64,000 nucleotides of DNA, taken from Phalacrocorax aristotelis (taxonomy: Eukaryota > Chordata > Aves > Suliformes > Phalacrocoracidae). Location: NCBI RefSeq assembly GCF_949628215.1, contig NW_027441293.1:125470-189469 (forward strand), read 5' to 3'. A program made the translations under genes and the position numbers. The stretch's first letter is position 1. The number at the start of each line of letters is the position of its first letter. Below are positions 62,464-64,000 of this stretch, in pieces. Under the pieces are notes generated by a model. That model was not told the origin of the DNA, did not search any database, and saw only the letters and a program-made list of their open reading frames with translations.

Positions 62464-63084
62464 CTAAAAGTAACAGGCAAAATCAAAGGAGAATCCTACC
62501 TGCTTTCAACATCCAAACCACCAACAGTAAGTGCTTGTTTCTAACTCTACACTCACTCAGGCATCACAGGCTGGGCTGCTTGTTGCTTTGAGGAGCACAT
62601 GGAATTTTCCCCATGACATGACAACTTCCCAAAGGCTAATTCTAATCTTTATTTGCATGCCTCTGCATTATCCTCTCAATTTACTGCGTTCCAATTAACT
62701 ATTCCCAGCAACGTGCCCTGCTTATACCCATGGCACATGGGGTGCAGAGAAGTTTGCCGTCAGGAATGCGCGAAGGGGACAGAACAAACAGAACTCTGCA
62801 ACGTTTGCATGGAAGCAGTGAAGCCAAGATCAAGCAGCTTTCCAGGCTATGAAGACATGAAGGAGTTACGACACCCCAAACATTAAGTTGTCATTTCCCA
62901 AAACGACAGAAAAGAAGTGAAACATTGATGTTCTAATAGGTTTCAGTTTTAGGTGCTTCAAACACTGTGTTCTAATGCCGTGGCAATCCTTCAGAAGGGC
63001 AAAGCACAGGCAGGCACAGACGTGCACTGTTAAGGAGTAGCTGAGTGCAGCTGGTGTTCTGATACTTCTTCCAGGTGAAATGAT

Positions 63085-63594
63085 CATAGAAACATAGAAT
63101 CATAGAAACATTAAGGTTGGAAAAGCCCTCTAGGATCATTGAGTGCAACTGTCAACCCAACACTACCATGTCTCCTAAATCGTGCCCTCAAGTGCCACGT
63201 CTACATGTCTTTTCAATACCTCCAGGGATGGTGAGTCCCCCACCTCTCTGGGCAGCCTCTTCCAACGCCTGACCACCCTTGCAGTGAAGGCATTTTCCCT
63301 AATATCCAACCTAAACCTCCCCTGATGCAGCTTAAAGCTGTTTCCTCTCGTTCTATCGCTAGTGACCTGGGAGAAGAGACCAAGCCCCACCTCACAACAG
63401 CCTCCTGTCAGGCAGTTGCAGGGAGCGATAAGGTCTCCCCTCAGCCTCCTCTCCTCCAGGCCAAACAACCCCAGGTCCCTCAACCTCTCCTCATGAGACC
63501 TGTTCTCCAGACCCTTCCCCAGCTTTGGTGCCCTTCTTTGGACACGCGCCGGCAACGCTATGTCCTTCTTGTCCCGAGGGGCCCAAGACTGAGC
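63085..63594 (-). mobile_element. CR1 LINE 3' fragment (right arm)
   Basis: Inverted partner of 26,404-26,915, with the 3' end at ATCATAGAAACATAGAATCATAG. It predates the inverted duplication. Confidence 0.93.
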
Positions 63595-64000
63595 CCTCAG
63601 CAAATTTTCCTTTTTAGGGCTTTTGCTTTTTGTTTGCTTGTTTCTTTGGCTTTTTAAGCACATTCAGAAGTATCTTTCCCTTCTAAATAAAATCATCACA
63701 TTCAAAGCCATTTCTACACATTCGAATACACACATCAGATTTCCATCTTTTTCTGAAAACCAGTCTCAGACAAGGAAACACACCGAGTACAACTTACAGT
63801 GGCAAACAAACCCCCAAACCAAGCTTCTTGCCCCTAATTCTGAGATTTGTCTTACTCACATTCACAAGCAATTCCTGCTCAAATGCCTAACAAGCCTCTG
63901 AATGATCTAGTCTCAATTCAGCAAAGGGTATGACAAATTTTTGCATTTCCCAATTATTTCCAACGTGGAGCTGACATCAGATCACCCAATCTGAATGGAA

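Larger units (their letters stand above)
51821..64000 (-). repeat. Right arm of the large inverted repeat
   Basis: Reverse-complement partner of 25,998-37,971, still matching at the last base of the window. Arm-specific features are a CR1 insertion at 55,858-56,342 (net +442 bp), the retained 209-bp ERV segment (51,965-52,173) and the loss of about 320 bp at about 53,418. Most intronic stretches differ by only scattered bases, but about 55.1-57.1 kb is clearly more diverged. Confidence 0.92.

Noticed and set aside
1-64000. CRISPR arrays, bacterial operons, rRNA or tRNA genes
   Set aside because: None seen. The sequence is vertebrate in repeat content and gene structure, and the tandem arrays are minisatellites without a spacer pattern.

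Overview
The window is vertebrate and almost certainly avian nuclear DNA. Evidence: several 5'-truncated CR1-type LINE copies ending in variants of ATTCTATGAT, ERVL-like LTR pieces, an olfactory receptor of the type expanded in birds (OR14-like), and spliced genes with canonical GT/AG exons. There are no bacterial-style operons. Assignment to a W chromosome or other multi-copy ampliconic region is only an inference from the duplicated layout.

Layout. 1-7.0 kb holds repeats, an interrupted endogenous-retrovirus (ERV) fragment, a probable solo LTR and a GC-rich minisatellite. 7.04-8.29 kb holds two exons of an RBBP6-like gene (linker plus first half of the RING finger). 11.39-36.8 kb holds a 24-exon gene on the + strand whose exons match AHCTF1/ELYS, the nucleoporin that seeds nuclear pores on chromatin. 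It keeps the beta-propeller and helical region (about 1,013 codons plus a short last exon) but lacks one internal exon and the long C-terminal chromatin-binding region.

From about 26.0 kb the sequence becomes the left arm of a large inverted repeat. Positions 25,998-37,971 reappear in reverse at 51,821-64,000, and the match is still running at the window edge. The right arm therefore carries a second ELYS-like gene on the - strand (exons 12-25 within the window), so the two genes converge on the centre. Both arms carry the same degraded ERV pol fragment beyond the gene's 3' end.

The centre (38.0-51.8 kb) holds a second, nested inverted repeat of 972 bp that is nearly or fully identical. It carries two copies of an OR14-like receptor sharing one frameshift: left copy 38,046-39,024 (+), right copy 44,971-45,866 (-). 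Between them lie about 6 kb of spacer with another receptor remnant and a roughly 65-bp degenerate tandem array. Between the right receptor copy and the right ERV lie about 5.9 kb absent from the left arm. That stretch contains CR1 and LTR pieces and, at the ERV junction, a piece of FGFR3 (intron end plus start of the Ig-I exon).

Reading: an ELYS-like gene with a linked ERV/FGFR3/receptor segment was duplicated in inverted orientation. The arms then diverged unevenly through deletions, a CR1 insertion and apparently patchy sequence exchange. At several codons the right copy is closer to the ELYS family than the left. Exon boundaries and family assignments come from reading the sequence and from remembered family sequences. 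No alignment or database search was run.
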